This document shows, one piece after another, positions 1 through 12,818 of a stretch of DNA of 64,000 nt. Location: assembly GCF_034190915.1 (NCBI RefSeq), contig NW_026947637.1:310001-374000 (forward strand), given 5' to 3'. The translations under genes and the position numbers were made by a program. The DNA is from Cavia porcellus. Taxonomy: Eukaryota; Chordata; Mammalia; Rodentia; Caviidae. Each line of letters begins with the position of its first letter. Positions within the stretch are counted from its first letter, which is position 1. The notes under the pieces are model-generated. The model did not search any database and was not told the DNA's origin. It was given only the letters and a program-made list of their open reading frames with translations.

Positions 1-38
1 ACATTCACTATTAGGAGTGAGAAAAACATAACGGTGTG

Positions 39-315
39 GTGCGCATTGTATGGGTGTGTGTTACATTACATTCACTAGTAGGATTGAGAAAAACATCACG
101 GGGTGGAGTGAATCGGAGGGTCTGAATTAGGATAGGTAGTGAGTGGCAATGTAGGATGGAGAAAGGCACAATGGGGTGGTCAGCATTGGGAGGTCAGGGA
201 ACCCGCAGTGGCAATGTAGGATAGGTTTCTGAAAAACATCGCGGGGTGGTGCACATTGTATGGGTGTGTGTTACATAACATTCACTAGTAGGAGTGAGAA
301 AAACATCACGGGGTG
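39..315 (+). repeat. Left-edge truncated copy of the marker cassette
   Basis: Modules A (39-105), B (106-178), C (179-248) and A (249-315) carry the diagnostic variants of the 420-bp marker cassette: aggattgag in the first A, gagtgaatcgg and aaggcacaatg in B, gcattgggagg in C, and acataacattcac in the last A. The first two modules of the cassette are absent. An A module ending aacggtgtg lies immediately to the left instead, so this copy is recombinant or truncated at its left end. Confidence 0.85.
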
Positions 316-376
316 GTGTGAATCGGAGTTTCTGAATTAGGATAGGCAGTGAGTGGCAATGTAGGATGGAGAAAAG

Positions 377-388
377 CACCACGTGGTG
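377..388. repeat. 12-bp perfect palindrome at the B-module end
   Basis: CACCACGTGGTG reads the same on both strands and contains CACGTG. It arises at the end of B modules whose tail is caccacgtggtg rather than caccgcggggtg. The variant recurs in many B modules across the window. A second palindromic variant, CACCGCGGTG, is at 6465-6474. A protein-binding role is possible but not shown. Confidence 0.7.
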
Positions 389-3300
389 GTCAGGATGGGG
401 AGGTCAGGGAACATGCAGTGGCAATGTAGGATAGGATTCTGAAAAACATCGCGGGGTGGTGCACATTGTATGGGTGTGTGTTACATTATATTCACTAGTA
501 GGAGTGAGAAAAACATCACGGGGTGGAGCGCATTTTATGGGTGTGTGTTACATTACATTCACTACTAGAGGAGGGGAAAAACATCACGGGGTGGTGTGAA
601 TCGGAGGGTCTGAATTAGGATATGCAGTGAGTGGCAATTTAGGATGGAGAAAAGCACCGCGGGGTGGTCAGCATGGGGAGCTCAGGGAACATGCAGTGGC
701 AATGTAGGATAGGTTTCTGAAAAACATCACGGTGTGGTGCGCATTGTATGGGTGTGTGTTATATTACATTAACTAGTAGGAGTGAGAAAAACATGACGGG
801 GTGGTGCGGATTGTATGGTTGTGTGTTACATTACATTCACTAGTAGGAGTGAGAAAAACATCACGGGGTGGGGCGCATTGTATGGGTGTGTGTTACATTA
901 CATTCACTAGTAGGAGTGAGAAAAACATCACGTGGTGGTGTGAATCAGAGGTTCTGAATTAGGATAGGCAGTGAGTGGCAATGTAGGATGGAGAAAAGCA
1001 CCGCGGGGTGGTCAGTATGGGGAGGTCAGGGAACATGCAGTGGCAATGTAGGATAGCTTTCTGAAAAACATCGCGGGGTGGTGCCCATTGTATGGGTGTG
1101 TGTTACATTACATTCACTAGTAGGATTGAGAAAAACATCACGGGGTGGTGTGAATCGGAAGGTCTGAATTAGGATCGGCAGCGAGTGGCAATGTAGGATG
1201 GAGAAAAGCACCGCGGGGTGGTCAGCATGGGGTGGTCAGGGAACATGCAGTGGCAATGTAGGATAGGTTTCTGAAAAACATCGCGGGGTGGTGCGCATTG
1301 TATGGGTGTGTGTTACATTACATTCACAAGTAGGAGTGAGAAAAACATCACGGGGTGGTGTGCATTGTATGGGTGTGTGTTACATTACATTCACTAATAT
1401 GAGTGAGAAAAACATCACGGGGGGTGTGAATCAGAGGGTCTGAATTAGGATAGGCAGTGAGTGGCAATGTAGGATGGAGAAAAGCACCGCGGGGTCGTCA
1501 CCATGGGGAGGTCAGGGAACATGCAGTGGCAATGTAGGATAGGTTTCTGAAAAACATCTCGGGGTGGTGCGCATTGTGTGGGTGTGTGTTCATTACATTC
1601 ACTAGTAGGAGTGAGAAAAACATCACGTGGTGGTGCGCATTGTATGGGTGTGTGTTACATTACATTCAATAGTAGCAGTGAGAAAAACATCATGGGGTGG
1701 TGTGAATCGGAGGGTCTGAATTAGGATAGGCAGTGAGTGGAAATGTAGGAGGGAGAAAAGCACCGCGGGGTGGTCAGCATGGGGTGGTCAGGGAACATGA
1801 AGTGGCAATGTAGGATAGGATTCTGAAAAACATCACGGGGTGGTGCGCATTGTATGGGTGTGTGTTACATTACATTCACTAGTAGGAGTGAGAAAAAACA
1901 TCACGGGTGGTGTGAATCGGAGTTTCTGAATTAGGATAGGCAGTGAGTGGCAATGTAGGATGGAGAAAAGCACCACGTGGTGGTCAGCATGGGGAGGTCA
2001 GGGAACATGCAGTGGCAATGTAGGATAGGTTTCTGAAAAACAACGCGGGGTGGTGCGCAATGTATGGGTGTGTGTTACCTCACATTCAATAGTAGGAGTT
2101 AGAAAAACATCACGGTGTGGTGCGCATTGTATTGGTGTGTGTTACATTACATTCACTAGTAGGAGTGAGAAAAATATCACGGGTTGGTGCGCCTTCTATG
2201 GGTGTGTGTTACATTACATTCACTAGTAGGAGTGAGAAAAACATCATGGAGTGGTGTGAATCGGAGGGTCTGAATTAGGATAGGCAGTGAGTGGCAATGT
2301 AGGATGGAGAAAAGCACCACGGGGTGGTCAGCATGGGGAGTTCAGGGAACATGCAGTGGCAAAGTAGGATAGGTTTCTGATAAACATCGCGGGGTGGTGC
2401 GCATTGTATAGGTGTGTGTTACATTACATTCACTAGTAGGAGTGAGAAATACATCACGGGGTGGTTCGCATTGTATGGGTGTGTGTTACATTACATTCAT
2501 TAGTAGGAGTGAGAAAAACATCACGGGGTGGTGTGAATCGGAGCATCTGAATTAGGATACGCAGCGAGTGGCAATGTAGGATGGAGAAAAGCACCACGGT
2601 GTGGTCAGCATGGGGAGGTCAGGGAACATGCAGTGGCAATAAAGGATAGGTTTCTGAAAAACATCGCGGGGTGGTGCACATTGTATGGGTGTGTGTTACA
2701 TTACATTCGCTAGTAGGAGTGAGAAAAACATCACGGGGTGGTGTGAATCGGAGGGTCTGAATTAGGATAGGCAGTGAGTGGCAATGTAGGATGGAGAAAA
2801 GCAACGCGGGTTGGTCAGCATGGGGAGGTGAGGGAACATGCAGTGGCAATGTAGGATAGGTTTCTGAAAAACATCGCTGGGTGGTGCGCATTGTATGGCT
2901 GTGTGTTACATTACATTCACTAGTAGGAGTGAGAAAAACATCACGGGGTGGTGCGCATTGTATGGGTGTGTGTTACATTACATTCACTAGTAGGAGTGAG
3001 AAAAACATCACGGGGTGGTGTGAATCGGGGGTCTGAATTAGGATACGCAGTGAGTGGCAATGTAGGATGGAGAAAAGCACCGCGGTGTGGTCAGCATGGG
3101 GAGGTCAGGGAACATGCAGTGGCAATGTAGGATAGGTTTATGAAAAACATCGCGGGGTGGTGCGCATTGTATGGGTGTGTGTTACATTACATTCACTAGT
3201 AGGAGTGAGAAAAACATCCCGGGGTGGTGTGAATCGGAGGGTCTGAATCAGAATAGGCAGTGACAGGCAATGTTGGATGGAGAAAAGCACCGCGGGGTGG

Positions 3301-4254
3301 TCAGCATGGGGAGGTCAAGGAACATGCAGTGGCAATGTAGGATAGGTTTCTGAAAAACATCGCGGGGTGGTGCACATTGTATGGGTGTGTGTTACATTAC
3401 ATTCACTAGTAGGAGTGAGAAAAACATCACGGGGTTGTGCGGATTGTATGCGTGTGTGTTACATTACATTCACTAGTAGGAGAGAAAAAAATCACGGGGT
3501 GGTGCGCATTGTGTCGGTGTGTTTTACATTACATTCACTAGTAGGAGTGAGAAAAACCTCATGGGGTGGTGTGAATCGGAGGGTCTGAAATAGGATAGGC
3601 AGTGAGTGCCAATGTAGGATGGAGAAAAGCACCGCGGGGTGGTCAGTATGGGGAGGTCAGGGAACATGCAGTGGCAATGTAGGATAGCTTTCTGAAAAAC
3701 ATCGCGGGGTGGTGCCCATTGTATGGGTGTGTGTTACATTACATTCACTAGTAGGATTGAGAAAAACATCACCGGGTGGTGTGAATCGGAATGTCTGAAT
3801 TAGGATCGGCAGTGAGTGGCAATGTAGGATGGAGAAAAGCACCGCGGGGTGGTCAGCATGGGGTGGTCAGGGAACATGCAGTGGCAATGTAGGATAGGTT
3901 TCTGAAAAACATCGCGGGGTGGTGCGCATTGTATGGGTGTGTGTTACATTACATTCACTAGTAGGAGTGAGAAAAACATCACGGGGTGGTGTGCATTGTA
4001 TGGGTGTGTGTTACATTACATTCACTAGTATGAGTGAGAAAAACATCACGGGGGGTGTGAATCAGAGGGTCTGAATTAGGATAGGCAGTGAGTGGCAATG
4101 TAGGATGGAGAAAAGCACCGCGGGGTCGTCACAATGGGGAGGTCAGGGAACATGAAGTGGCAATGTAGGATAGGTTTCTGAAAAACATCGCGGGGTGGTT
4201 CGCATTGTATGGGTGTGTGTTACATTACATTAACTAGTAGGAGTGAGAAAAACA

Positions 4255-7200
4255 TCACGGGGTGGTGCGGATTGTATGGTTGTGTGTTACATTACATTCA
4301 CTAGTAGGAGTGAGAAAAACATCACGGGGTGGGGCGCATTGTATGGGTGTGTGTTACATTACATTCACTAGTAGGAGTGAGAAAAACATCACATGGTGGT
4401 GTGAATCAGAGGGTCTGAATTAGGATAGGCAGTGAGTGGCAATGTAGGATGGAGAAAAGCACCGCGATGTCGTCAGCATGGGGAGGTCAGGGAACAAGCA
4501 GTGGCAATGTAGGATAGGTTTCTGAAAAACATCGCGGGGTGGTGCGCATTGTATGCGTGTGTGTTACATTATATTCACTAGTAGGAGTGAGAAAAACATC
4601 ACGGGGTGGAGCGCATTTTATGGGTGTGTGTTACATGACATTCACTATTAGGAGTGAGAAAAACATCACGGGGTGGTGTGAATCGGAGGGTCTGAATTAG
4701 GATAGGCAGTGAGTGGCAATGTAGGATGGAGAAAAGCACCACGTGGTGGTCAGCATGGGGAGGTCAGGGAACATGCAGTGGCAATGTAGGATAGGTTTCT
4801 GAAAAACATCGCGGGGTGGTGCGCATTGTATGGGTGTGTGTTACCTTACATTCACTAGTAGGAGTGAGAAAATCATAACGGGGTAGTGCGCATTGTATGG
4901 GTGTGTGTTACATTACATTCACTAGTAGGAGTGAGAAAAACATCGCGGGGTGGTGCGCATTGTATGGGTGTGTGTTACATTACATTCACTAGTAGGAGTG
5001 AGAAAAACATAACGGGGTGGTGCGCATTGTATGGGTGTGTGTTACATTACATTAAGTAGTAGGAGTGAGAAAAACATCACGAGGTGGTGTGAATCGGAGG
5101 GTCTGAATTAGGATAGGCAGTGAGTGGAAATGTAGGAGGGAGAAAAGCACCGCGTGGTGGTCAGCATGGGGAGGTCAGGGAACATGCAGTGGCAATGTAG
5201 GATAGGTTTCTGAAAAACATCGCGGGGTGGTGCGCAATGTATGGGTGTGTGTTCATTACATTCACTAGTAGGAGTGAGAAAAACATCACGTGGTGGTGCG
5301 CATTGTATGGGTGTGTGTTACATTACATTCAATAGTAGCAGTGAGAAAAACAACATGGGGTGGTGTGAATCGGAGGGTCTGAATTAGGATAGGCAGTGAG
5401 TGGAAATGTAGGAGGGAGAAAAGCACCGCGGGGTGGTCAGCATGGGGTGGTCAGGGAACATGCAGTGGTAATGTAGGATAGGATTCTGAAAAACATCACG
5501 GGGTGGTGCGCATTGTATGGGTGTGTGTTACATTACATTCACTAGTAGGAGTGAGAAAAAACATCACGGGGTGGTGTGAATCGGAGTTTCTGAATTAGGA
5601 TAGGCAGTGAGTGGCAATGTAGGATGGAGAAAAGCACCACGTGGTGTTCAGCATGGGGAGGTCAGGGAACATGCAGTGGCAATGTAGGATAGGTTTCTGA
5701 AAAACATCGCGGGGTGGTGCGCAATGTATGGGTGTTTGTTACCTCACATTCAATAGTAGGAGTTAGAAAAACATCACGGTGTGGTGCGCATTGTATTGGT
5801 GTGTGTTACATTACATTCACTAGTAGGAGTGAGAAAAATATCACGGGTTGGTGCGCCTTCTATGGGTGTGTGTTACATTACATTCACTAGTAGGAGTGAG
5901 AAAAACATCATGGAGTGGTGTGAATCGGAGGGTCTGAATTAGGATAGGCAGTGAGTGGCAATGTAGGATGGAGAAAAGCACCACGGGGTGGTCAGCATGG
6001 GGAGTTCAGGGAACATGCAGTGGCAAAGTAGGATAGGTTTCTGATAAACATCGCGGGGTGGTGCGCACTGTATAGGTGTGTGTTACATTACATTCACTAG
6101 TAGGAGTGAGAAAAACATCACGGGGTGGTGTGAATCGGAGGGTCTGAATTAGGATAGGCAGTGAGTGGCAATGTAGGATGGAGAAAAGCACCGCGGGTTG
6201 GTCAGCATGGGGAGGTCAGGGAACATGCAGTGGCAATGTAGGATAGGTTTCTGAAAAACATCGCTGGTTGGTGCGCATTGTATGGCTGTGTGTTACATTA
6301 CATTCACTAGTAGGAGTGAGAAAAACATCACGGGGTGGTGCGCATTGTATGGGTGTGTGTTACATTACATTCACTAGTAGGAGTGAGAAAAACATCACGG
6401 GGTGGTGTGAATCGGGGGTCTGAATTAGGATACGCAGTGAGTGGCAATGTAGGATGGAGAAAAGCACCGCGGTGTGGTCAGCATGGGGAGGTCAAGGAAC
6501 ATGCAGTGGCAATGTAGGATAGGTTTCTGAAAAACATCGCGGGGTGGTGCGCATTGTATGGGTGTGTGTTACATTACATTCACTAGTAGGAGTGAGAAAA
6601 ACATCACGGGGTTGTGCGGATTGTATGCGTGTGTGTTACATTACATTCACTAGTAGGAGAGAAAAAAATCACGGGGTGGTGCGCATTGTGTCGGTGTGTT
6701 TTACATTACATTCACTAGTAGGAGTGAGAAAAACCTCATGGGGTGGTGTGAATCGGAGGGTCTGAAATAGGATAGGCAGTGAGTGCCAATGTAGGATGGA
6801 GAAAAGCACCGCGGGGTGGTCAGTATGGGGAGGTCAGGGAACATGCAGTGGCAATGTAGGATAGCTTTCTGAAAAACATCGCGGGGTGGTGCCCATTGTA
6901 TGGGTGTGTGTTACATTACATTCACTAGTAGGATTGAGAAAAACATCACCGGGTGGTGTGAATCGGAAGGTCTGAATTAGGATCGGCAGTGAGTGGCAAT
7001 GTAGGATGGAGAAAAGCACCGCGGGGTGGTCAGCATGGGGTGGTCAGGGAACATGCAGTGGCAATGTAGGATAGGTTTCTGAAAAACATCGCGGGGTGGT
7101 GCGCATTGTATGGGTGTGTGTTACATTACATTCACTAGTAGGAGTGAGAAAAACATCACGGGGTTGTGCGGATTGTATGCGTGTGTGTTACATTACATTC

Positions 7201-8536
7201 ACTAGTAGGAGAGAAAAAAATCACGGGGTGGTGCGCATTGTGTCGGTGTGTTTTACATTACATTCACTAGTAGGAGTGAGAAAAACCTCATGGGGTGGTG
7301 TGAATCGGAGGGTCTGAAATAGGATAGGCAGTGAGTGCCAATGTAGGATGGAGAAAAGCACCGCGGGGTGGTCAGTATGGGGAGGTCAGGGAACATGCAG
7401 TGGCAATGTAGGATAGCTTTCTGAAAAACATCGCGGGGTGGTGCCCATTGTATGGGTGTGTGTTACATTACATTCACTAGTAGGATTGAGAAAAACATCA
7501 CCGGGTGGTGTGAATCGGAAGGTCTGAATTAGGATCGGCAGTGAGTGGCAATGTAGGATGGAGAAAAGCACCGCGGGGTGGTCAGCATGGGGTGGTCAGG
7601 GAACATGCAGTGGCAATGTAGGATAGGTTTCTGAAAAACATCGCGGGGTGGTGCGCATTGTATGGGTGTGTGTTACATTACATTCACTAGTAGGAGTGAG
7701 AAAAACATCACGGGGTGGTGTGCATTGTATGGGTGTGTGTTACATTACATTCACTAGTATGAGTGAGAAAAACATCACGGGGGTGTGAATCAGAGGGTCT
7801 GAATTAGGATAGGCAGTGAGTGGCAATGTAGGATGGAGAAAAGCACCGCGGGGTCGTCACCATGGGGAGGTCAGGGAACATGAAGTGGCAATGTAGGATA
7901 GGTTTCTGAAAAACATCGCGGGGTGGTGCGCATTGTATGGGTGTGTGTTACATTACATTAACTAGTAGGAGTGAGAAAAACATCACGGGGTGGTGCGGAT
8001 TGTATGGTTGTGTGTTACATTACATTCACTAGTAGGAGTGAGAAAAACATCACGGGGTGGGGCGCATTGTATGGGTGTGTGTTACATTACATTCACTAGT
8101 AGGAGTGAGAAAAACATCACGTGGTGGTGTGAATCAGAGGGTCTGAATTAGGATAGGCAGTGAGTGGCAATGTAGGATGGAGAAAAGCACCACGGGGTGG
8201 TCAGTATGGGGAGGTCAGGGAACATGCAGTGGCAATGTAGGATAGGTTTCTGAAAAACATCGCGGGGTGGTGCACATTGTATGGGTGTGTGTTACATTAC
8301 ATTTTTTAGTAGGATTGAGAAAAACATCACGGGGTGGTGTGAATCGGAAGGTCTGAATTAGGATCGGCAGTGAGTGGCAATGTAGGATGGAGAAAAGCAC
8401 CGCGGGGTGCTCAGCATGGGGTGGTCAGGGAACATGCAGTGGCAATGTAGGATAGGTTTCTGAAAAACATCGCGGGGTGGTGCGCATTGTATGGGTGCGT
8501 GTTACATTACATTCACTAGCAGGAGTGATAAAAACA
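4255..8536 (+). repeat. 4,282-bp tandem duplication, copy 1
   Basis: The order of A counts and the rare variants here repeat at a constant +4,282 offset. Examples are gcaccgcgatgtcg near 4460 and 8742, the gaaaatcataacgggg A module near 4870 and 9152, and the cattttttag A module near 8301 and 12583. I noted only a handful of single-base differences between copies (for example the extra t in acgtggtgttcagc near 5645, and gcgcactg near 6065). Breakpoints are estimated from where the match fails, to within about one module. Confidence 0.85.
6544..7647 (+). repeat. Nested 552-bp doublet (copy 1 of the 4,282-bp unit)
   Basis: Two adjacent 552-bp segments, about 6544-7095 and 7096-7647, have the layout AAA-B-C-A-B-C. 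Both contain the short 65-bp A variant (taggagagaaaaaaatcac), the A variant ending gtgtcggtgtgttttac, and the gtgcccattg A module. The single ancestral segment is near 3367. The 552-bp length is 344 + 210 minus the 2 bp missing from the short A. Confidence 0.87.
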
Positions 8537-11500
8537 TCACGGGGTGGTGCGGATTGTAAGGTTGTGTGTTACATTACATTCACTAGTAGGAGTGAGAAAA
8601 ACATCACGGGGTGGGGCGCATTGTATGGGTGTGTGTTACATTACATTCACTAGTAGGAGTGAGAAAAACATCACGTGGTGGTGTGAATCAGAGGGTCTGA
8701 ATTAGGATAGGCAGTGAGTGGCAATGTAGGATGGAGAAAAGCACCGCGATGTCGTCAGCATGGGGAGGTCAGGGAACAAGCAGTGGCAATGTAGGATAGG
8801 TTTCTGAAAAACATCGCGGGGTGGTGCGCATTGTATGGGTGTGTGTTACATTATATTCACTAGTAGGAGTGAGAAAAACATCACGGGGTGGAGCGCATTT
8901 TATGGGTGTGTGTTACATGACATTCACTATTAGGAGTGAGAAAAACATCACGGGGTGGTGTGAATCGGAGGGTCTGAATTAGGATAGGCAGTGAGTGGCA
9001 ATGTAGGATGGAGAAAAGCACCACGTGGTGGTCAGCATGGGGAGGTCAGGGAACATGCAGTGGCAATGTAGGATAGGTTTCTGAAAAACATCGCGGGGTG
9101 GTGCGCATTGTATGGGTGTGTGTTACCTTACATTCACTAGTAGGAGTGAGAAAATCATAACGGGGTAGTGCGCATTGTATGGGTGTGTGTTACATTACAT
9201 TCACTAGTAGGAGTGAGAAAAACATCGCGGGGTGGTGCGCATTGTATGGGTGTGTGTTACATTACATTCACTAGTAGGAGTGAGAAAAACATAACGGGGT
9301 GGTGCGCATTGTATGGGTGTGTGTTACATTACATTAAGTAGTAGGAGTGAGAAAAACATCACGAGGTGGTGTGAATCGGAGGGTCTGAATTAGGATAGGC
9401 AGTGAGTGGAAATGTAGGAGGGAGAAAAGCACCGCGTGGTGGTCAGCATGGAGAGGTCAGGGAACATGCAGTGGCAATGTAGGATAGGTTTCTGAAAAAC
9501 ATCGCGGGGTGGTGCGCAATGTATGGGTGTGTGTTCATTACATTCACTAGTAGGAGTGAGAAAAACATCACGTGGTGGTGCGCATTGTATGGGTGTGTGT
9601 TACATTACATTCAATAGTAGCAGTGAGAAAAACAACATGGGGTGGTGTGAATCGGAGGGTCTGAATTAGGATAGGCAGTGAGTGGAAATGTAGGAGGGAG
9701 AAAAGCACCGCGGGGTGGTCAGCATGGGGTGGTCAGGGAACATGCAGTGGTAATGTAGGATAGGATTCTGAAAAACATCACGGGGTGGTGCGCATTGTAT
9801 GGGTGTGTGTTACATTACATTCACTAGTAGGAGTGAGAAAAAACATCACGGGGTGGTGTGAATCGGAGTTTCTGAATTAGGATAGGCAGTGAGTGGCAAT
9901 GTAGGATGGAGAAAAGCACCACGTGGTGGTCAGCATGGGGAGGTCAGGGAACATGCAGTGGCAATGTAGGATAGGTTTCTGAAAAACATCGCGGGGTGGT
10001 GCGCAATGTATGGGTGTTTGTTACCTCACATTCAATAGTAGGAGTTAGAAAAACATCACGGTGTGGTGCGCATTGTATTGGTGTGTGTTACATTACATTC
10101 ACTAGTAGGAGTGAGAAAAATATCACGGGTTGGTGCGCCTTCTATGGGTGTGTGTTACATTACATTCACTAGTAGGAGTGAGAAAAACATCATGGAGTGG
10201 TGTGAATCGGAGGGTCTGAATTAGGATAGGCAGTGAGTGGCAATGTAGGATGGAGAAAAGCACCACGGGGTGGTCAGCATGGGGAGTTCAGGGAACATGC
10301 AGTGGCAAAGTAGGATAGGTTTCTGATAAACATCGCGGGGTGGTGCGCATTGTATAGGTGTGTGTTACATTACATTCACTAGTAGGAGTGAGAAAAACAT
10401 CACGGGGTGGTGTGAATCGGAGGGTCTGAATTAGGATAGGCAGTGAGTGGCAATGTAGGATGGAGAAAAGCACCGCGGGTTGGTCAGCATGGGGAGGTCA
10501 GGGAACATGCAGTGGCAATGTAGGATAGGTTTCTGAAAAACATCGCTGGTTGGTGCGCATTGTATGGCTGTGTGTTACATTACATTCACTAGTAGGAGTG
10601 AGAAAAACATCACGGGGTGGTGCGCATTGTATGGGTGTGTGTTACATTACATTCACTAGTAGGAGTGAGAAAAACATCACGGGGTGGTGTGAATCGGGGG
10701 TCTGAATTAGGATACGCAGTGAGTGGCAATGTAGGATGGAGAAAAGCACCGCGGTGTGGTCAGCATGGGGAGGTCAAGGAACATGCAGTGGCAATGTAGG
10801 ATAGGTTTCTGAAAAACATCGCGGGGTGGTGCGCATTGTATGGGTGTGTGTTACATTACATTCACTAGTAGGAGTGAGAAAAACATCACGGGGTTGTGCG
10901 GATTGTATGCGTGTGTGTTACATTACATTCACTAGTAGGAGAGAAAAAAATCACGGGGTGGTGCGCATTGTGTCGGTGTGTTTTACATTACATTCACTAG
11001 TAGGAGTGAGAAAAACCTCATGGGGTGGTGTGAATCGGAGGGTCTGAAATAGGATAGGCAGTGAGTGCCAATGTAGGATGGAGAAAAGCACCGCGGGGTG
11101 GTCAGTATGGGGAGGTCAGGGAACATGCAGTGGCAATGTAGGATAGCTTTCTGAAAAACATCGCGGGGTGGTGCCCATTGTATGGGTGTGTGTTACATTA
11201 CATTCACTAGTAGGATTGAGAAAAACATCACCGGGTGGTGTGAATCGGAAGGTCTGAATTAGGATCGGCAGTGAGTGGCAATGTAGGATGGAGAAAAGCA
11301 CCGCGGGGTGGTCAGCATGGGGTGGTCAGGGAACATGCAGTGGCAATGTAGGATAGGTTTCTGAAAAACATGGCGGGGTGGTGCGCATTGTATGGGTGTG
11401 TGTTACATTACATTCACTAGTAGGAGTGAGAAAAACATCACGGGGTTGTGCGGATTGTATGCGTGTGTGTTACATTACATTCACTAGTAGGAGAGAAAAA

Positions 11501-12818
11501 AATCACGGGGTGGTGCGCATTGTGTCGGTGTGTTTTACATTACATTCACTAGTAGGAGTGAGAAAAACCTCATGGGGTGGTGTGAATCGGAGGGTCTGAA
11601 ATAGGATAGGCAGTGAGTGCCAATGTAGGATGGAGAAAAGCACCGCGGGGTGGTCAGTATGGGGAGGTCAGGGAACATGCAGTGGCAATGTAGGATAGCT
11701 TTCTGAAAAACATCGCGGGGTGGTGCCCATTGTATGGGTGTGTGTTACATTACATTCACTAGTAGGATTGAGAAAAACATCACCGGGTGGTGTGAATCGG
11801 AAGGTCTGAATTAGGATCGGCAGTGAGTGGCAATGTAGGATGGAGAAAAGCACCGCGGGGTGGTCAGCATGGGGTGGTCAGGGAACATGCAGTGGCAATG
11901 TAGGATAGGTTTCTGAAAAACATCGCGGGGTGGTGCGCATTGTATGGGTGTGTGTTACATTACATTCACTAGTAGGAGTGAGAAAAACATCACGGGGTGG
12001 TGTGCATTGTATGGGTGTGTGTTACATTACATTCACTAGTATGAGTGAGAAAAACATCACGGGGGTGTGAATCAGAGGGTCTGAATTAGGATAGGCAGTG
12101 AGTGGCAATGTAGGATGGAGAAAAGCACCGCGGGGTCGTCACCATGGGGAGGTCAGGGAACATGAAGTGGCAATGTAGGATAGGTTTCTGAAAAACATCG
12201 CGGGGTGGTGCGCATTGTATGGGTGTGTGTTACATTACATTAACTAGTAGGAGTGAGAAAAACATCACGGGGTGGTGCGGATTGTATGGTTGTGTGTTAC
12301 ATTACATTCACTAGTAGGAGTGAGAAAAACATCACGGGGTGGGGCGCATTGTATGGGTGTGTGTTACATTACATTCACTAGTAGGAGTGAGAAAAACATC
12401 ACGTGGTGGTGTGAATCAGAGGGTCTGAATTAGGATAGGCAGTGAGTGGCAATGTAGGATGGAGAAAAGCACCACGGGGTGGTCAGTATGGGGAGGTCAG
12501 GGAACATGCAGTGGCAATGTAGGATAGGTTTCTGAAAAACATCGCGGGGTGGTGCACATTGTATGGGTGTGTGTTACATTACATTTTTTAGTAGGATTGA
12601 GAAAAACATCACGGGGTGGTGTGAATCGGAAGGTCTGAATTAGGATCGGCAGTGAGTGGCAATGTAGGATGGAGAAAAGCACCGCGGGGTGCTCAGCATG
12701 GGGTGGTCAGGGAACATGCAGTGGCAATGTAGGATAGGTTTCTGAAAAACATCGCGGGGTGGTGCGCATTGTATGGGTGCGTGTTACATTACATTCACTA
12801 GCAGGAGTGATAAAAACA
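8537..12818 (+). repeat. 4,282-bp tandem duplication, copy 2
   Basis: This block matches 4255-8536 module for module, including the internal 552-bp doublet and the odd A module with cattttttag. Private changes seen here include acatggcgggg near 11370 and catggagagg near 9450. The right-hand boundary follows an A module with cactagcaggagtgataaaaac at about 12800. The same odd module closes copy 1 near 8510, so it marks the unit end in both. Confidence 0.85.
10826..11929 (+). repeat. Nested 552-bp doublet (copy 2 of the 4,282-bp unit)
   Basis: This is the same doublet as at 6544-7647, at exactly +4,282 bp (about 10826-11377 and 11378-11929). Its presence in both large copies shows that the 552-bp duplication happened before the 4,282-bp one. 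One visible difference is acatggcgggg in the second half, near 11370. Confidence 0.87.

Larger units (their letters stand above)
1..4254 (+). repeat. Left block, diverged relative of the 4,282-bp unit
   Basis: This block shares variant modules with the block to its right, but at several different offsets. The module run at 1026-1211 recurs 2,631 bp later at 3657-3842. The run near 2948 recurs at 6335 (offset 3,387), and the run at 3367-3588 recurs at 6544 (offset 3,177). The changing offsets differ by about one composite unit (210 or 277 bp), so whole units were gained or lost since these segments separated. The block includes an A module with an unusual cactactagaggagggg at about 553. The rest is ordinary satellite. 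Confidence 0.75.

Noticed and set aside
2619..2891. Open frames of 60-90 codons on both strands, here the longest on the minus strand
   Set aside because: They recur at the same module positions on both strands because A-B-C is 210 bp, a multiple of three. They end whenever an extra 67-bp A shifts the frame, they lack recognisable domains, and their variants include indels with no sign of frame conservation.
8301..8320. T-run cattttttag (also near 12583) as a terminator or an insertion scar
   Set aside because: It replaces cattcactag without changing module context, has no flanking hairpin or target-site duplication, and is present in two copies only because of the 4,282-bp duplication.
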